A stretch of DNA of 5,588 nt from Bacillota bacterium (GTDB lineage Bacteria; Bacillota; Clostridia; Lachnospirales; Lachnospiraceae). Positions 4,552 to 5,588 of this stretch are shown here, piece after piece. How positions within the stretch are numbered: position 1 is the stretch's first letter; each line of letters opens with the position of its first letter. The stretch spans positions 1 to 5,588 of the forward strand of contig JAEWRS010000172.1 in assembly GCA_023398855.1 (NCBI GenBank), read 5' to 3'. Both the position numbers and the translations under genes were made by a program. The notes beneath the pieces are model-generated. The model did no database searches, was not told the origin of the DNA, and saw nothing but the letters and a program-made list of their open reading frames with translations.

Positions 4552-5588
4552 ATGTTAGAGTTGTTATTTAGTTTTGGTCCAGTCATTATTTTGGCCATAG
4601 TTTTATTAGGAATTTTTGCTTCCGGTTATGTAAAGGCTCCGCCGGATACTGCTTTCATCATATCCGGCTTAAAAAAGAAATCAAAAATATTAATTGGCCG
4701 GGCTGGGATTAAAATTCCTTTTTTAGAAAGACTTGATAAGCTGAATTTAAAACTGATTCCACTTGACATCAAAACAAAAGATCCGGTACCGACCCAGGAT
4801 TGTATTAATATTTATGTGGATGCAGCTGTAAATGTTAAGATCAAAGCAGAGGATGAATCCATTGATCTTGCCGCACAGAACTTTTTAAATAAAAGTTCCG
4901 AAGAAATTGGCTCAATTGTATCAGAAGTTCTGGAAGGTAATGTCCGGGAGATTATCTGTACCATGAAGCTGCGTGAATTAATTGGAGACAGGAAAACCTT
5001 TGTAAGCAAGGTATCTGAAAATGTAATTCCGGATCTGGAAAAGATGGGAATAGAGCTGGTCAGCTTTAATGTTCAGAATTTCCGTGATGAAAATGATGTC
5101 ATCAATAACCTGGGTATTGATAATATTTCCCAGATCAAGAAAGATGCGGCTATTGCAAAAGCAAATGCTAATAAGGAAGTTGCTATTGCCCAGTCCTCGG
5201 CTGACAGAGAGGCAAACGATGCAAGAGTTAATGCTGAGTCGGAGATATCAATAAGGAATAATGAGCTGGAAATTAAAAAGGCTGAATTACAGCAGGTTTC
5301 AGATGCAAAGAGAGCGCAGGCAGATGCTGCATATGAAATCCAAAAGCAAGAGCAGCAAAAAACTATTCAGACGGCTACTGTCAATGCACAGATTGCCAAG
5401 GCAGAAAGAGAAGCAAAACTGAAAAGCAAGGAAGTAGCTGTTATGCAGCAGACTTTGGAAGCTGAAATTAATAAAAAGGCAGATGCAGAGCGTTATGCGA
5501 TAGAACAAAAGGCAGCCGCTGATCTGGCAAGAAGACAGAGAGAAGCCGAAGCTAAGAAATATGAACAGGAAAAAGAAGCGGAAGCAAA
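4552..5588 (+). CDS. Flotillin / SPFH (band 7) membrane scaffold protein, 3' end missing
   Basis: The frame is open from the ATG at 4552 to the window edge (345 codons and two bases), so the gene is cut; bacterial flotillins of this type reach about 500 residues. AAGGAG at 4539-4544 is 7 nt upstream of the start. A single N-terminal membrane segment lies at about 8-27 (FGPVIILAIVLLGIFASGYV) and is followed by KAPPDTAFIISG (28-39), the opening of the SPFH domain. The domain continues through IGRAGIKIPFLERLDKLNL (48-66), the beta-rich part to about 100, and GIELVSFNVQNFRDENDV (166-183). From about residue 195 the chain is an Ala/Glu/Lys/Gln-rich coiled coil. This is the layout of B. subtilis FloT (YuaG): a membrane-anchored oligomer that organises ordered membrane domains. 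No NfeD partner gene is visible, though one could follow downstream. Confidence 0.92.
   Translation, partial: MLELLFSFGPVIILAIVLLGIFASGYVKAPPDTAFIISGLKKKSKILIGRAGIKIPFLERLDKLNLKLIPLDIKTKDPVPTQDCINIYVDAAVNVKIKAEDESIDLAAQNFLNKSSEEIGSIVSEVLEGNVREIICTMKLRELIGDRKTFVSKVSENVIPDLEKMGIELVSFNVQNFRDENDVINNLGIDNISQIKKDAAIAKANANKEVAIAQSSADREANDARVNAESEISIRNNELEIKKAELQQVSDAKRAQADAAYEIQKQEQQKTIQTATVNAQIAKAEREAKLKSKEVAVMQQTLEAEINKKADAERYAIEQKAAADLARRQREAEAKKYEQEKEAEA

Noticed and set aside
1..5588. CRISPR arrays, tRNA or rRNA genes, insertion sequences, attachment sites
   Set aside because: I looked for regular repeats, tRNA-like clover leaves, transposase-like frames and flanking duplications and saw none.

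Overview
The window looks like chromosomal DNA from a low-GC Gram-positive gut-type anaerobe, most likely a clostridial Firmicute of the Lachnospiraceae kind. The reasons are AT-rich intergenic DNA, strong AAGGAG-type ribosome sites, TTG starts, a mannose-family PTS, a DeoR-type sugar regulator, and a small BFD-type [2Fe-2S] protein with the CxC...CxGxxC pattern typical of clostridia. This assignment is inferred from style and gene content, not from a search.

Region 1 (1-3024, + strand) is the 3' part of a tightly packed sugar operon. It holds the C-terminus of a mannose-family PTS IIC permease, the complete IID subunit, a cupin-type (archaeal-type) phosphoglucose isomerase, 3-hexulose-6-phosphate synthase (HxlA) and 6-phospho-3-hexuloisomerase (HxlB). 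Gaps are 14, 13 and 20 nt, and hxlA and hxlB overlap by 4 nt. Together the genes read as a route: a hexose is imported and phosphorylated by the PTS, the aldose 6-phosphate is isomerised to fructose 6-phosphate by the cupin enzyme, HxlB forms 3-hexulose 6-phosphate, and HxlA cleaves it to ribulose 5-phosphate plus formaldehyde. The reverse, formaldehyde-fixing direction is also chemically possible. HxlB differs from the family pattern at recognisable positions, so a different sugar phosphate is a real alternative. The IIA/IIB subunits and the operon promoter lie upstream, outside the window.

Region 2 (3025-3885) has a convergent intergenic hairpin followed by a DeoR-family repressor on the - strand, the likely regulator of the operon. 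A near-perfect 15-bp direct repeat at 20-bp spacing lies over its own promoter and is a candidate operator.

Region 3 (3886-4257) is an AT-rich divergent intergenic region. It carries the deoR promoter, a less AT-rich patch of unknown origin around 4010-4100, and a strong sigma-A-type promoter (4118-4146) pointing right.

Region 4 (4258-5588) has a 69-residue BFD-like [2Fe-2S] protein followed by a flotillin/SPFH membrane scaffold protein that runs off the right edge. It looks functionally unrelated to the sugar operon.
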